Positions 6,264 to 14,904 of a stretch of DNA of 29,450 nt are shown here, in pieces. Each line of letters begins with the position of its first letter. Within the stretch, counting starts at the first letter, position 1. The stretch covers positions 1 through 29,450 of the IMG/VR virus record IMGVR_UViG_3300007777_000032. The stretch is one strand, 5' to 3'. The notes under the pieces are model-generated. The model did no database searches. It saw nothing but the letters and a program-made list of their open reading frames with translations, and was not told where the DNA came from. This DNA comes from a virus. Position numbers and translations under genes: made by a program.

Positions 6264-6665
6264 TTAGATTAAGCCGCCTCTTGCAGACGGTGCGTTCTGC
6301 GCTGCAAGAACTGAATCCAACTTGTTAGAAAGAGCCTCGTTTGAATCTGTTGAAGAAACAAAACCAGCGCCGACAATATCTGCCTGAGCGTAACTCAGAA
6401 CGTCAATTGCCATAGCCTTATCAGCGATTGCAGGATTTGAAGCTGCTGAATTAGCAATTAGAACATGAACGCCGGTAACTGTAGGAGTCCAAGGAGCCGT
6501 ATAGACACCGGTTGTTCCAACTTCAGTTAGTACAAAATCATTGGCAGGAACATTTGTTCCGGTTGGGTCATATGCCGAAATTGTCAAATCAACAAGTCCG
6601 CTCTGTGTGCCTTCAGTGTCATATACGACCTCAAAAACATCATTTATTACTGCATTTCTACTCAT
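6264..6665 (-). CDS. Ig-like domain virion protein
   Basis: 133 residues. Residues 1-90 look like a single Ig-like or BppU-type beta sandwich (VFEVVYDTEGTQSGLVDLTISAYDPTG ... GVYTAPWTPTVTGVHVLIANS). The C-terminus is helical and Ala/Ser-rich. Phages use such domains for weak binding to cell surface sugars or for fibre assembly. It is led by its own promoter (6705-6733) and an AGAGGT ribosome binding site. Confidence 0.7.
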   Translation of the reverse strand: MSRNAVINDVFEVVYDTEGTQSGLVDLTISAYDPTGTNVPANDFVLTEVGTTGVYTAPWTPTVTGVHVLIANSAASNPAIADKAMAIDVLSYAQADIVGAGFVSSTDSNEALSNKLDSVLAAQNAPSARGGLI

Positions 6666-6704
6666 TTTTAATTTACCTCTTTTTATATTTGTTGTACGTT
6701 GCGT

Positions 6705-6733
6705 ATTATAGCATTATACTGAATGCAAAGCAA
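6705..6733 (-). promoter_or_regulatory. Sigma70 promoter (TTGCTT-N17-TATAAT)
   Basis: TATAAT at 6710-6705 is perfect; the -35 TTGCTT at 6733-6728 is partial. The 17-base spacer and TGC before the -10 match the other late promoters. It overlaps the 5' boundary of the Ig-like gene cluster. Confidence 0.65.
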
Positions 6734-6736
6734 GGA

Positions 6737-7123
6737 TTACCTAAATCCACCATTTGCTGTTGAACCTGCAGGAGCTGCCTGAGTAATTTCAACAACTCTT
6801 GAATCCCCCTCTTGTCCAACCGAAACAACAATCAAGTGGTTTCCGGCAGTTAAACCATGAAGTGTTTTCAATATTAAGTATGAAATAGAGAATACATACA
6901 TTCCATTTTTAATTTCGTTTGCAGTATAATCATTTCCAACTTGAATTCCCTGCATATTATAAACTTTCAGTATTGGATACTGAGCTTCTGCATTCAAGAA
7001 TAAAACGCTGGACTCCGTTTGGAATATCGATTCGTTTACATCAATTTGCTTTATGCCATAATTAGAACCCGCTGGATAAACCGGCGGGTCTAAAAGTATT
7101 GACAAATCTTCGAATAATAGCAT
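6737..7123 (-). CDS. Beta-rich virion protein of unknown role
   Basis: 128 residues, alternating short strands (YPILKVYNMQGIQVGNDYTANEIKNGMYVFSISYLIL ... HLIVVSVGQEGDSRVVEI), consistent with a beta-sandwich structural module. The C-terminus is small-residue rich (APAGSTANGG). Lies between the 452-residue structural protein and the Ig-like protein, 12 bases after the former. No named family recognised. Confidence 0.65.
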   Translation of the reverse strand: MLLFEDLSILLDPPVYPAGSNYGIKQIDVNESIFQTESSVLFLNAEAQYPILKVYNMQGIQVGNDYTANEIKNGMYVFSISYLILKTLHGLTAGNHLIVVSVGQEGDSRVVEITQAAPAGSTANGGFR

Positions 7124-7135
7124 TATGTGCTACTA

Positions 7136-8494
7136 TTAGTAACTTTCTGAGAAGTTGATTGCAGCGTATACGTTACCAGCATTTGCCTGAATATCAACAA
7201 CGTTAAGTGTTAAAATGTCCGAGGTCAGATGCGCAGCATCTGCAGTCATAGCCAGTTTTTGCAATGGAAGTGCGAACCCTGCAGAACCTTTTCGTTCAGA
7301 ATATCCTGAAAGTAAAACGCTTCCTCCGACAGCGGCTGTCGCAGAAATGTCATGCTCAGTAGCCGACTCGACATCTGCGGAAGTCCATACAGCACCTGTC
7401 AATACAGGATTCAATACAACTTCCCAATAAATATTTGTTGAATCAGCAAGCAACTGAATGTCATTTACAATTATTGTTCCGTGATAATCAGAACCTTTGA
7501 AGAAAAGATTTGGACGTATTGAAATCAATGGAGTTAACACAGCCGGAACAATTTTACCAACAGCGCCAGTATTTACAGAAAAAATCATGCCAGCATCTTC
7601 GGCAATACTGCGCCCACCTTCTGTTATAACAGAGGTATCGTACTGCTCAAGTGTGCCAGCGCCAGTGGTAGAATCAATCTTATAACAAACAGGAAGTGAG
7701 GCACTCTGGAGTAAAATATGCGAATCAATGTTTGCTGAATGGAATTCATGGCAATAAGTTGTGTGCGCATCGATATTGAATCCAACGCGAATCTCGCCAG
7801 CGCCTAAGCCTTGAACTTCAATTACAACAATTTGAACTTTAGAAAGGTCAAGGATAAATCCAGAATCTCCGTTTCCGTCAAGCCTATCAGCATTCCACAG
7901 GCTCTGTGGAACAACAGTATCAACAACAGCTCCAGAAACGCTTGAGCGGATTACAAACGAATTTTCTATCCCGTCATTCATAAAGAAAATTCCGTTTTTG
8001 TCATCAAAGTAACCAACACGCCTTGTAGTTCCTACAGAAGTGCCAATATTTGCTGTTAAATACGAAATATTAGGCTTGCCTGCTTGGCATTTAAAATGTT
8101 CGTGAGAGATTCTTGTAGCACTTTGACCTGCCGCAACGGTAAGTGCAGCGGCTGACTCTGCTGGAAGGTGAGTAACTGTTCCAGTATTTGGAGTTTGACC
8201 ATCTCCCCACATCTGAAGTCTTAAGTCATATTCAAGCACTGACTCAAACATTGTGTGAGGTTCACTTGAGCGGGAACGCCCGAATAAATCTCGGTCAGAC
8301 TCGATTCTTCCGCCTACGGCAGTTTGATTTTCAACAGTTACAATTAAAGGATTAGTAACTCCGCCAACATGCTCTCCGGATTCTCCTAAAACAGCAACTC
8401 CCTGAGCATGTTCGCCAGTTCCCAACTGCTGTGTTGCCAAATCGTCACCAGTTAATACTACCGGTCTTTTTACTGAGCTTGGTGTTAATGCCAT
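7136..8494 (-). CDS. Large structural protein, probable tail fibre or adhesin component
   Basis: 452 residues, beta-rich and low in charge. The segment RRVGYFDDKNGIFFMNDG, then SLWNADRLDGNGDSGFILDLSK and AGEIRVGFNIDAHTTYCHEFHSAN, is a pattern I recognise from large phage tail or fibre structural proteins. The N-terminal MALTPSSVKRPVVLTGDD resembles fibre attachment segments. It has its own near-consensus promoter (8540-8568) and a CTGGAG ribosome binding site, suggesting high copy production. Receptor binding is inferred. Confidence 0.75.
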   Translation of the reverse strand: MALTPSSVKRPVVLTGDDLATQQLGTGEHAQGVAVLGESGEHVGGVTNPLIVTVENQTAVGGRIESDRDLFGRSRSSEPHTMFESVLEYDLRLQMWGDGQTPNTGTVTHLPAESAAALTVAAGQSATRISHEHFKCQAGKPNISYLTANIGTSVGTTRRVGYFDDKNGIFFMNDGIENSFVIRSSVSGAVVDTVVPQSLWNADRLDGNGDSGFILDLSKVQIVVIEVQGLGAGEIRVGFNIDAHTTYCHEFHSANIDSHILLQSASLPVCYKIDSTTGAGTLEQYDTSVITEGGRSIAEDAGMIFSVNTGAVGKIVPAVLTPLISIRPNLFFKGSDYHGTIIVNDIQLLADSTNIYWEVVLNPVLTGAVWTSADVESATEHDISATAAVGGSVLLSGYSERKGSAGFALPLQKLAMTADAAHLTSDILTLNVVDIQANAGNVYAAINFSESY

Positions 8495-8533
8495 TTTTAT
8501 TCTCCAGAAACTTTTCTTTTTAAAATGAGTGAA

Positions 8534-9013
8534 TTACGAATTATAGCTGTCTTTGCGCATAAAGTCAACAGGGTAACCAGAGAATAAAACTTCTTTATTA
8601 TGAAGCTTTATGCATTTTAATAAAGAGTTCGCGTTTGTTCTACAACTACTGCTTATTGACATTCCGGATGACTTTAGTATACTTGCAACAGCTTTGAAAC
8701 AGTATATATCACTCTCACTGTTTTTTATGTATGCTTTTATTGTACTATATGAAAACATCTTACATTCTTTTTTCATACGTTCTACTTCTTCAAGCGCAGC
8801 GCTTGGTGTTTTTGAGCATATCTCATAAATAGTGATTTTTCTGTTTTTATCCAAATCACATATACTTCCAATGCAATCAAAGTCACCGTCGATAGCGTCA
8901 TAAACTGCAGAATCACACATGATAGCAGCATGAGAGTATTTTGATAACGTGAAAATACTTATCAAAATGCTAACTATCGATCTGAAAGTCGTATGAAAAA
9001 ATATGACTTTCAT
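8534..9013 (-). CDS. Secreted eight-cysteine protein embedded in the tail operon
   Basis: 159 residues with a clear signal peptide: short basic start, hydrophobic core (about 8-24) and an AxA-like end at SHA-A (around residue 29). The mature part contains eight cysteines (33, 47, 52, 66, 84, 105, 124, 134), all after the cleavage site, which suggests four disulfides in the periplasm or outside. It is linked to the fibre gene upstream by a TAATG overlap and its end contains the next promoter. No family recognised. It may be a superinfection-exclusion factor, an envelope effector or a virion surface protein. Confidence 0.75.
   Translation of the reverse strand: MKVIFFHTTFRSIVSILISIFTLSKYSHAAIMCDSAVYDAIDGDFDCIGSICDLDKNRKITIYEICSKTPSAALEEVERMKKECKMFSYSTIKAYIKNSESDIYCFKAVASILKSSGMSISSSCRTNANSLLKCIKLHNKEVLFSGYPVDFMRKDSYNS
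8540..8568 (-). promoter_or_regulatory. Sigma70 promoter (TTGACT-N17-TATAAT)
   Basis: TTGACT at 8568-8563, AGC then TATAAT at 8545-8540, followed by TCG. It lies in the last codons of the cysteine-rich protein gene and would drive the 452-residue structural gene. Confidence 0.82.
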
Positions 9014-9522
9014 TAAATTCCGAGGCTAAATACTCTGACAGTTGCAGCAGGATTTACACCGTCAAAATTCTTGATAGTCGCATCATTAAGCGTCTCTGTA
9101 GTTGCTTGTACAACAACATTATTTAAATCAACAACTGAAATAAACGAGCCAAGATTTATGGACGCAAATGGTTTTGAATGGGTTAATGTTACACTTGCGA
9201 GAGCAGCAAGCGCTGTTGTAGTCTGCCAGTTCAAGGTAAGACCATTACTTAAAAGAATATGACCGCTTTGTGTTGCTGAAGCATCCGAAGAGTCCAATGA
9301 ATCGCTTGTGACAGTTGCAAAAACAGGAGAACCTGCAACAACCTTTAATAACTGACCCGCAGCCCCAATCGGCACCTCAACAGCATCACCGTTTGCATCT
9401 ATTTTAAGCAATGATTCTTGATTCAGAAGTAGATTATCACCCTGAATTAAATATCTATCAAATTCAGTGCCGGATACTGGATTTCCGTCAATTTCTTTCT
9501 GTGAGAATGAGATTCTTGGCAT
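9013..9522 (-). CDS. Probable tail fibre protein
   Basis: 169 residues, low in charge and rich in Ser, Thr, Ala and Asn. Contains fibre-like phrases (GAAGQLLKVVAGSPVFATV, then SSDASATQSGHILLSNGLTLNW), the kind seen in shafts and collars of phage tail fibres. The C-terminus is beta-rich. It has its own promoter and an AGAGGAAT ribosome binding site, and overlaps the cysteine-rich gene by one base. Receptor role is inferred from position after the tail tip. Confidence 0.65.
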   Translation of the reverse strand: MPRISFSQKEIDGNPVSGTEFDRYLIQGDNLLLNQESLLKIDANGDAVEVPIGAAGQLLKVVAGSPVFATVTSDSLDSSDASATQSGHILLSNGLTLNWQTTTALAALASVTLTHSKPFASINLGSFISVVDLNNVVVQATTETLNDATIKNFDGVNPAATVRVFSLGI

Positions 9523-9565
9523 TTTATTATTCCTCTACTTTAATTAGACTTTCTTGGATTCCTGA

Positions 9566-9593
9566 ATTATACAGGAATCTCAAGAATAGTCAA
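9566..9593 (-). promoter_or_regulatory. Sigma70 promoter (TTGACT-N16-TATAAT)
   Basis: TATAAT at 9571-9566 contains the TAA stop of the tail tip gene (9569-9567). The -35 TTGACT lies within its last codons, with a 16-base spacer. It would drive the fibre gene at 9522. Confidence 0.75.
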
Positions 9594-11669
9594 TGATATT
9601 TTCTGATTTAGCCAATCCAAGTCTTTTGAAACAACTATACCTGTCTTTTTGTAATCAGTGAATTTAGGTAGCTGCTCAGAATTTATTGAAACGATATCAA
9701 GAACTTCAATTCCAAGATTTGATATGTCAGTGTTGAACTTTACTGTTCCTCTGCCTCTTTTCCATTTTCCAACAAAATTACTTGCTCTTACCTGAAGCTC
9801 AGAAGAGCCTATGTTGAACTTGTCTTTGAAAACATCAGTTGATACGGTATCAAATTCTGTAACAGAGTCTGCGTCAACAACAACCTCTCCACCACCAAAA
9901 CTTTCTTTATTGTCTGAGGTTGAATTGTCATAAGCACTTAGGATTATGCACTGATTCTTAATTTCTTCCCATCCGGCTTTATAGCTAAGTGAATTTTCGA
10001 GGATGTCCTCTCTTTTTAGTTCTTTAGCATCAACGCCATCAGTCAATGAAGGCTCTTTAAGTAATGTTATTTTGCCATTAACAGTTACAACATGGCTCTC
10101 AAGCAACCACGACGCTTCATTTACAACAGAGCTTGCTTTGACGGGTTTAATGAGGTGCAATGTTCCTATTCTGTCAGGTAGCCGTGTTTTTACTAACTCA
10201 AACGAGTCAAAATCAATCTCATTTGAATGTATATTGATATGATTTTTAATCAAGTCAAGAAGTATATCGACAAGATGCCATTTGCTACCTTGTAGATGAG
10301 TTGTCTCATCATATATGATATCAGACCATGCTCCGCCAACCGCATTCCAATCCAATGGGTTTGTGTCAGGCTGAGAACCTACGTTTGTCTGTATAGCTGA
10401 ATATAATGAGGCAAAAAACACAACTTTGTCACCTGAATTATATGTTAGTGAACCATCCCAAGAAGCAGATGATTTATCCGCAGGAATCATTGTTCCAAAT
10501 TCAGTAAAGTTATCAGATGCCATCAGAGTAAATGAGCCTTTTCTATATGATGCATCTTTTATGCGAGCTTTGTATAGTTCTATTGTAGAATCTACGTTCC
10601 TGTACCCGACACGAATTCTGCATTCTTTTGCAGAAAGGTTCTTTGCGAAAACGCTATTTGAATAATCATCTTCTGCAACAACAGCAGAGAAGCCACCATT
10701 TATTGTGCTTTGAAATCTCGGATTAACTTTTGTTGACTGAAGATTCACTGAACTTAAATTTTTCTCTCCCGAAGTCCTTATTCTCATAGAACTTTGTGCA
10801 ATCATTGGAATGACAGCTTTGATAAAAAATCCTGTCTTTACAGTTTTATTTGTATCAACAACAGTTCCGAAAGTTTTAGGTTCTGGTCTGTATTCAATTG
10901 AAAAATCTGCAACTTCAGGTGAGAAGTCACGAGAAGTGTTACTATTCATTGTAGTAACTACTCTCCAATATCTGTGCCTTGGAAGGCTGATGCCGTCTTC
11001 TGCATTTGATATGAAGAAATCCCAATTTAAAAGGCTCGCCTCTTCAGAAATAACATCGCTGTCAGTGAAGTATAAATCTATTGACATTGAAGTTCCAACA
11101 GGAACAATGTCAGATATAAGGAATATACCATCTTGTCCTAAATTTGAAGAAACAGTACCCATGTCGAGCGTTCTTGTGAACGTTCCAGTTGACTTGTAGC
11201 TCTGCCATCCGCCGATGCTATAGTAGCTTCCGTTTCCAAGAGGTATGCGCCACACAGGGTCTGTAGCAGAATATCCTGTGAATGTCAAATTATTTGAGAA
11301 CACCTTCTTCTCAGTTCTTCCGACTGTCATTGTACTAATATCGAAGTCTTTATGACTGAATACTATTTTATATTTCCTTCCACGGAATAGAGAGGCAAAG
11401 AAACCTGTTAATAGATTGGTTCCTGTGATATTTTGAGGTGCATTGTAATACACCTTTTTACCAACTTGTGCATTTGCTGAGAAGTCAAAAATAGATACTT
11501 CAGTTTCCGTATGGAAATTACCCATACTTGCTGAACGAACATTTAGCTCGTTTACAAGCATATTTGCTGCAGCAGTGAACTCAAATTCAACCGGAGCTGA
11601 GTCTGAAAGCACTTTGCTTGTGTAGCCTGAATGACGGTATGAACCGCCTCCTCCGCCGCCGATTGACAT
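9567..11669 (-). CDS. Tail tip / host specificity protein with a chitin-binding-like insertion
   Basis: 700 residues, beginning with a run of six glycines. Residues 250-395 and 450-700 look like the beta-rich hub of siphophage tail tips (LLDLIKNH..., WEEIKNQCIIL..., LGIEVLDIVSIN, KDLDWLNQKISLTILEI). Residues 403-444 form a CBM5/12-like module: W404, Y410, G413-D414, Y423, P438, W441. Such modules bind chitin or related glycans. It is the third gene after the tape measure and overlaps its predecessor by TAATG, which fits a tail tip placement. Contact with the cell surface is inferred. Confidence 0.75.
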   Translation of the reverse strand: MSIGGGGGGSYRHSGYTSKVLSDSAPVEFEFTAAANMLVNELNVRSASMGNFHTETEVSIFDFSANAQVGKKVYYNAPQNITGTNLLTGFFASLFRGRKYKIVFSHKDFDISTMTVGRTEKKVFSNNLTFTGYSATDPVWRIPLGNGSYYSIGGWQSYKSTGTFTRTLDMGTVSSNLGQDGIFLISDIVPVGTSMSIDLYFTDSDVISEEASLLNWDFFISNAEDGISLPRHRYWRVVTTMNSNTSRDFSPEVADFSIEYRPEPKTFGTVVDTNKTVKTGFFIKAVIPMIAQSSMRIRTSGEKNLSSVNLQSTKVNPRFQSTINGGFSAVVAEDDYSNSVFAKNLSAKECRIRVGYRNVDSTIELYKARIKDASYRKGSFTLMASDNFTEFGTMIPADKSSASWDGSLTYNSGDKVVFFASLYSAIQTNVGSQPDTNPLDWNAVGGAWSDIIYDETTHLQGSKWHLVDILLDLIKNHINIHSNEIDFDSFELVKTRLPDRIGTLHLIKPVKASSVVNEASWLLESHVVTVNGKITLLKEPSLTDGVDAKELKREDILENSLSYKAGWEEIKNQCIILSAYDNSTSDNKESFGGGEVVVDADSVTEFDTVSTDVFKDKFNIGSSELQVRASNFVGKWKRGRGTVKFNTDISNLGIEVLDIVSINSEQLPKFTDYKKTGIVVSKDLDWLNQKISLTILEIPV
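10338..10463 (-). other. CBM5/12-like carbohydrate-binding module within the tail tip protein
   Basis: Encodes residues 403-444 of the tail tip protein. The W-x5-Y-x2-GD-x8-Y-x14-P-x2-W spacing of aromatic residues is that of the small ChiC-type chitin-binding domain. It interrupts the hub sequence between ADKSSA and GAWSDIIYDETTH. Confidence 0.6.
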
Positions 11670-13096
11670 TATTTTTTACCTCTACCAGGGTCTATCATGT
11701 AATTATCTTCAACGAAGATATCGTACTTAAAATCTCCAGCATTTGTTACTGGAGGAGCAAATGAGCTTGCGTATGTCTTGTTGTATGCAGCAAGCACTGA
11801 AATATCCGCTGTTTCATCATAGAACGGTGTAGGCTCTCCTGAATTTGCTGAATTAACTATGCCTGAATGTTCAGTAGTCCAATTAATTCCATCAACAGTC
11901 TTTATAAACTCACCAGCAGCTTTTGAACTGCAAACAAGTGAGCCGTTATCGTAACCTGCTGTCTGAACGCGAGCGTATGAAATTGGTGTAGGGTGCATTG
12001 AGAAGCTAACGCCTAAATCTGTTGAAACAAGCACATTCGTTGGCTGAAATGCTTTGTTCCAGTTATCTGAAAACATAACAATTGAGCCGTTTACAAACCT
12101 CATTTTTGTCATAGGTTCTATTGCAGTGTTTGCAGGAGCAACTACAGTATTAATAAGTGTAAAGCTGTATGCTCCGATAATTGAAGCCTGACCTTTGTAA
12201 ATCTGAAAAACATCTCTTCCTCCGCTCTGCGGGTCAACTACACACACGAAAATATCATTCCCATTCTTATTTATACTTGAAATATACGCATAACCTGAGG
12301 GGCCGGTTCCTGCTCCAAACGAGTATTCCTGAACGCTACTGAATGCATTATCAGAAGCTATTTTTAGAAGAGCTTCGTTGCTTGAGATTCCTCCGCCCTT
12401 GTACCCAACAAAATATTGACCTCCGATTACTCCTGAAGCAAATCGCAAGTAGTTATATGACGCAGATGCATTGTCAACTATAGAAAAGCTAGATGCGAAT
12501 TCTGATGAGCCAACAAATTCAACAGATGGCCCCCAATCATCTCTGTATGACATTATTAGAGGATGGTCAAAGTTACTTATGCGGTCATATGCAACTGTTT
12601 CTCCAAGAGCATTTGACTGAGTTATTCCTGCAAGCGTGTCTATCTTATCTACTACAGAAAAGTTTTGTCCTTGGTCTGTTGACTTCAAAATAGCAAAAGT
12701 CCTCAAATATGCAGTGGTCTCTATGAATGGAACGAATATATAGTTACCGAGAGAACTTTTAAATGTAAGCAAAGGAAGTGTTTGGTTTATAGAAGGTATT
12801 CCTCCAAAAACCGCAGTCCAATCTGGAACTCTGAAGTCCCAAAAAAATCCTAGATCTGTAATCAGTTTAGCAAAAACACGCTTTCCTGCAGCCAGTACAG
12901 CGAAGCCAGGCTTTCTTTCAAAGTCAACGTCAACATCACTTGCTACTGCAGGGTCATTAAGCGCAATAAACTGATTTTGAGTATCTATAACGTCAAAGTC
13001 GCCTCTTTCTTCCCACACGTCAATAAAAGCAACAGGCTCGTGTCCAGCAGTGCTTTTTATTACTTCTTCGATGTCGGATGGTATCTTTAGTGCCAT
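11669..13096 (-). CDS. Tail tip-associated protein carrying a beta-propeller insertion
   Basis: 475 residues. The N-terminal 95 residues (MALKIPSDIEEVIKSTAGHE, then VAFIDVWEERGDFDVI) and C-terminal 30 residues (NAGDFKYDIFVEDNYMIDPGRGKK) look like a phage tail protein. The middle (about 100-430) looks like a propeller, with Asp-box-like repeats at S139-D141-G143-F146 and S358-D360-G362-F365 and a weaker one at 400-406. Asp boxes mark sialidase and glycan-binding propellers, so host glycan binding or cleavage is possible, but no catalytic residues are identified. It overlaps its successor by TAATG and starts one base after its predecessor. Confidence 0.7.
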   Translation of the reverse strand: MALKIPSDIEEVIKSTAGHEPVAFIDVWEERGDFDVIDTQNQFIALNDPAVASDVDVDFERKPGFAVLAAGKRVFAKLITDLGFFWDFRVPDWTAVFGGIPSINQTLPLLTFKSSLGNYIFVPFIETTAYLRTFAILKSTDQGQNFSVVDKIDTLAGITQSNALGETVAYDRISNFDHPLIMSYRDDWGPSVEFVGSSEFASSFSIVDNASASYNYLRFASGVIGGQYFVGYKGGGISSNEALLKIASDNAFSSVQEYSFGAGTGPSGYAYISSINKNGNDIFVCVVDPQSGGRDVFQIYKGQASIIGAYSFTLINTVVAPANTAIEPMTKMRFVNGSIVMFSDNWNKAFQPTNVLVSTDLGVSFSMHPTPISYARVQTAGYDNGSLVCSSKAAGEFIKTVDGINWTTEHSGIVNSANSGEPTPFYDETADISVLAAYNKTYASSFAPPVTNAGDFKYDIFVEDNYMIDPGRGKK

Positions 13097-13097
13097 T

Positions 13098-14678
13098 TTA
13101 TATGAACTCGATAAACTTTATTTTTGAACGCTTATGAACTGGACTTTGTATATTCAGGTCAATGTTGCTGTCTACTTTCATTAAATACGCTGTATATGCG
13201 TCAGAATCAGGTTGAAACATAAACCAAATTGGCTGGCGTGTATTATATATGAAATTTCTAAAATTGTCAATGTTTGATGCTGTTGCGTTGTCGATTACGC
13301 TTAATCCAAAGCTCAACTCTAGCCTTTTCCACATAACTGTCTCAAATACCCTTCCATTTTCGCTATTGAATTTCTTAATTCCAGACCTTAATGATTTTGG
13401 GTCTACTCCGTAATCCACATAACCAATTTCAAGGTAATTACCTATAAATATCTCAGGAACCAAAAAATGACTTTGTGAGGTTAGTCCAGATATGAATAAT
13501 CTGTATCTGAAGCTAAGAAAAAAGCTTTCAAGAGTTGTAGCTGTAGAGATATAAAAGTCAATACCATTACTTGCAAAGTCAATAGGCTGGCCTGATGCAG
13601 CGAATGGTATAGTAGACCATGTATCGCCATCATCCTCACTTTTCAACATGTTGCCTGAAATGTCTACAATTACAATCTCTTTATCTGTAACAACAATCGC
13701 CCTTTGGTCATTTATATTAGCTGAAATATCAGTGAATGATGAAAAGTCAACACTTTTAAGAACAGTTCCATCTCTTGCACATGCATAATACGTTCCATCT
13801 TTTGTAATTGAGTCAGAATATATACTTAGTGTTGCAGCAAGAACATTCCAAGTCAACCCGTCATCAAAGCTTGAATATATCTTTGAATCTGTTCTGATTA
13901 TGAATGAGAACTGTATATTGTCTATTGCGTTTATTACAGAGGCAACTGGAAATGGGCTTGTAACTGAGCTGAATGTTATCAAGTCGCTGCTCTGCCAAAT
14001 CTCATTATTGTCACCAACTACCATGAAGCTTTGGAAGTTAGTAGAAACGCCATTAAGGTTTGCAGCAGTCACTGTCTTAGCAGTCCAAGCAGAACCGTCA
14101 AAGTAAGAGAATATACCTGAATTGCCACATAGTACAAACTTATCTTCAAGACCTTTAACATCGTTGTAAGTACCAGCAGGAATTGTTAAATCTTGAGTCC
14201 ATGAGATTCCGTCAGTAGAAGTATAAAAGCCTGTTCCAGCAGAATCTATAGCAGCAAATCTGTCTCCTGTCCAAAAAACTTTCTTAAAGATAGGAGCGCC
14301 TGAAATAGTGTTTACTGCAGTTGACTGTGAAAGTGTATGCACTGGAAGTGAATTAAACATACTCTCATTCTGATGAACGAACGAGCCTGCTTTAATACTT
14401 GAGAACGATATTCCGTCATGAGCATGAAGGTCGAAAGTAAAGTCTATAGTTCTTCCTGACTCGTCATACCTGTGTTCTCCAAAGATTATACTCTGAGCAG
14501 AGCCTGCGTCTACCCTGAAATCGATTGTTGCATTGCCTGCAGCGTCTGCTTGAAGTATAAATCCATTTGCTGTGTCATTGTTGAATACTGAGCTGACATC
14601 GCCAATATCCCTTCCTTTTGTAAGGACTGCAGAATTTATGTGGTTATTGAATGCTACTTTTGGGATATCGATTGCCAT
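13098..14678 (-). CDS. Tail tip-associated protein with galactose-binding-like core and beta-propeller insertion
   Basis: 526 residues. Residues 1-108 and 389-526 (RYRLFISGLTSQSHFLVPEIFIGNYLEI, and WKRLELSFGLS at the end) look like one beta-sandwich tail protein. Residues 112-388 appear to be a propeller inserted into it, with two exact Asp boxes: S270-D272-G274-T276-W277 and S347-D349-G351-T353-W354, plus looser ones near 153-160 and 230-236. First gene after the tape measure and the repeat locus, with its own promoter. Dit- or baseplate-like position. Glycan binding is inferred. Confidence 0.7.
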   Translation of the reverse strand: MAIDIPKVAFNNHINSAVLTKGRDIGDVSSVFNNDTANGFILQADAAGNATIDFRVDAGSAQSIIFGEHRYDESGRTIDFTFDLHAHDGISFSSIKAGSFVHQNESMFNSLPVHTLSQSTAVNTISGAPIFKKVFWTGDRFAAIDSAGTGFYTSTDGISWTQDLTIPAGTYNDVKGLEDKFVLCGNSGIFSYFDGSAWTAKTVTAANLNGVSTNFQSFMVVGDNNEIWQSSDLITFSSVTSPFPVASVINAIDNIQFSFIIRTDSKIYSSFDDGLTWNVLAATLSIYSDSITKDGTYYACARDGTVLKSVDFSSFTDISANINDQRAIVVTDKEIVIVDISGNMLKSEDDGDTWSTIPFAASGQPIDFASNGIDFYISTATTLESFFLSFRYRLFISGLTSQSHFLVPEIFIGNYLEIGYVDYGVDPKSLRSGIKKFNSENGRVFETVMWKRLELSFGLSVIDNATASNIDNFRNFIYNTRQPIWFMFQPDSDAYTAYLMKVDSNIDLNIQSPVHKRSKIKFIEFI

Positions 14679-14705
14679 TTCTTTAATGCCTCTTTATTGC
14701 GTGTA

Positions 14706-14734
14706 AGTATAGCGTTTTTTATGCTATTTGTAAA
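14706..14734 (-). promoter_or_regulatory. Sigma70 promoter of the tail tip genes (TTTACA-N17-TATACT)
   Basis: TTTACA at 14734-14729 and TATACT at 14711-14706, 17 bases apart, with CGC before the -10. GTTAC boxes lie immediately upstream of the -35. It starts the 14678-9567 unit. Confidence 0.75.
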
Positions 14735-14863
14735 GGTGTTACTTTTTTAAAGGTAACAAATTAAAAAAGGTAACAAGAAAGGTAACGCCTGAAACTGTTT
14801 GATACCAACGCTTTACGTCATTTGTTACTTTTTTAACCGGTGTTACTGTAAAAACATAGGCAT

Positions 14864-14871
14864 GGTATAAT
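14864..14871 (+). promoter_or_regulatory. Possible rightward extended -10 promoter (TGgTATAAT)
   Basis: On the plus strand ATGGTATAAT at 14862-14871 has the TGn extension before a perfect -10. There is no good -35. Transcription would run into the 20-base repeats and be antisense to the end of the tape measure gene. It is the only rightward promoter I see. Confidence 0.35.
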
Positions 14872-14904
14872 ATTACAATATTCTTTAAAACATACTGAAT
14901 AGAA

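Noticed and set aside
10810-11199. Plus-strand 129-residue frame
   Set aside because: It lies wholly inside the tail tip gene on the other strand, has no ribosome binding site of note and a composition of a shadow frame.
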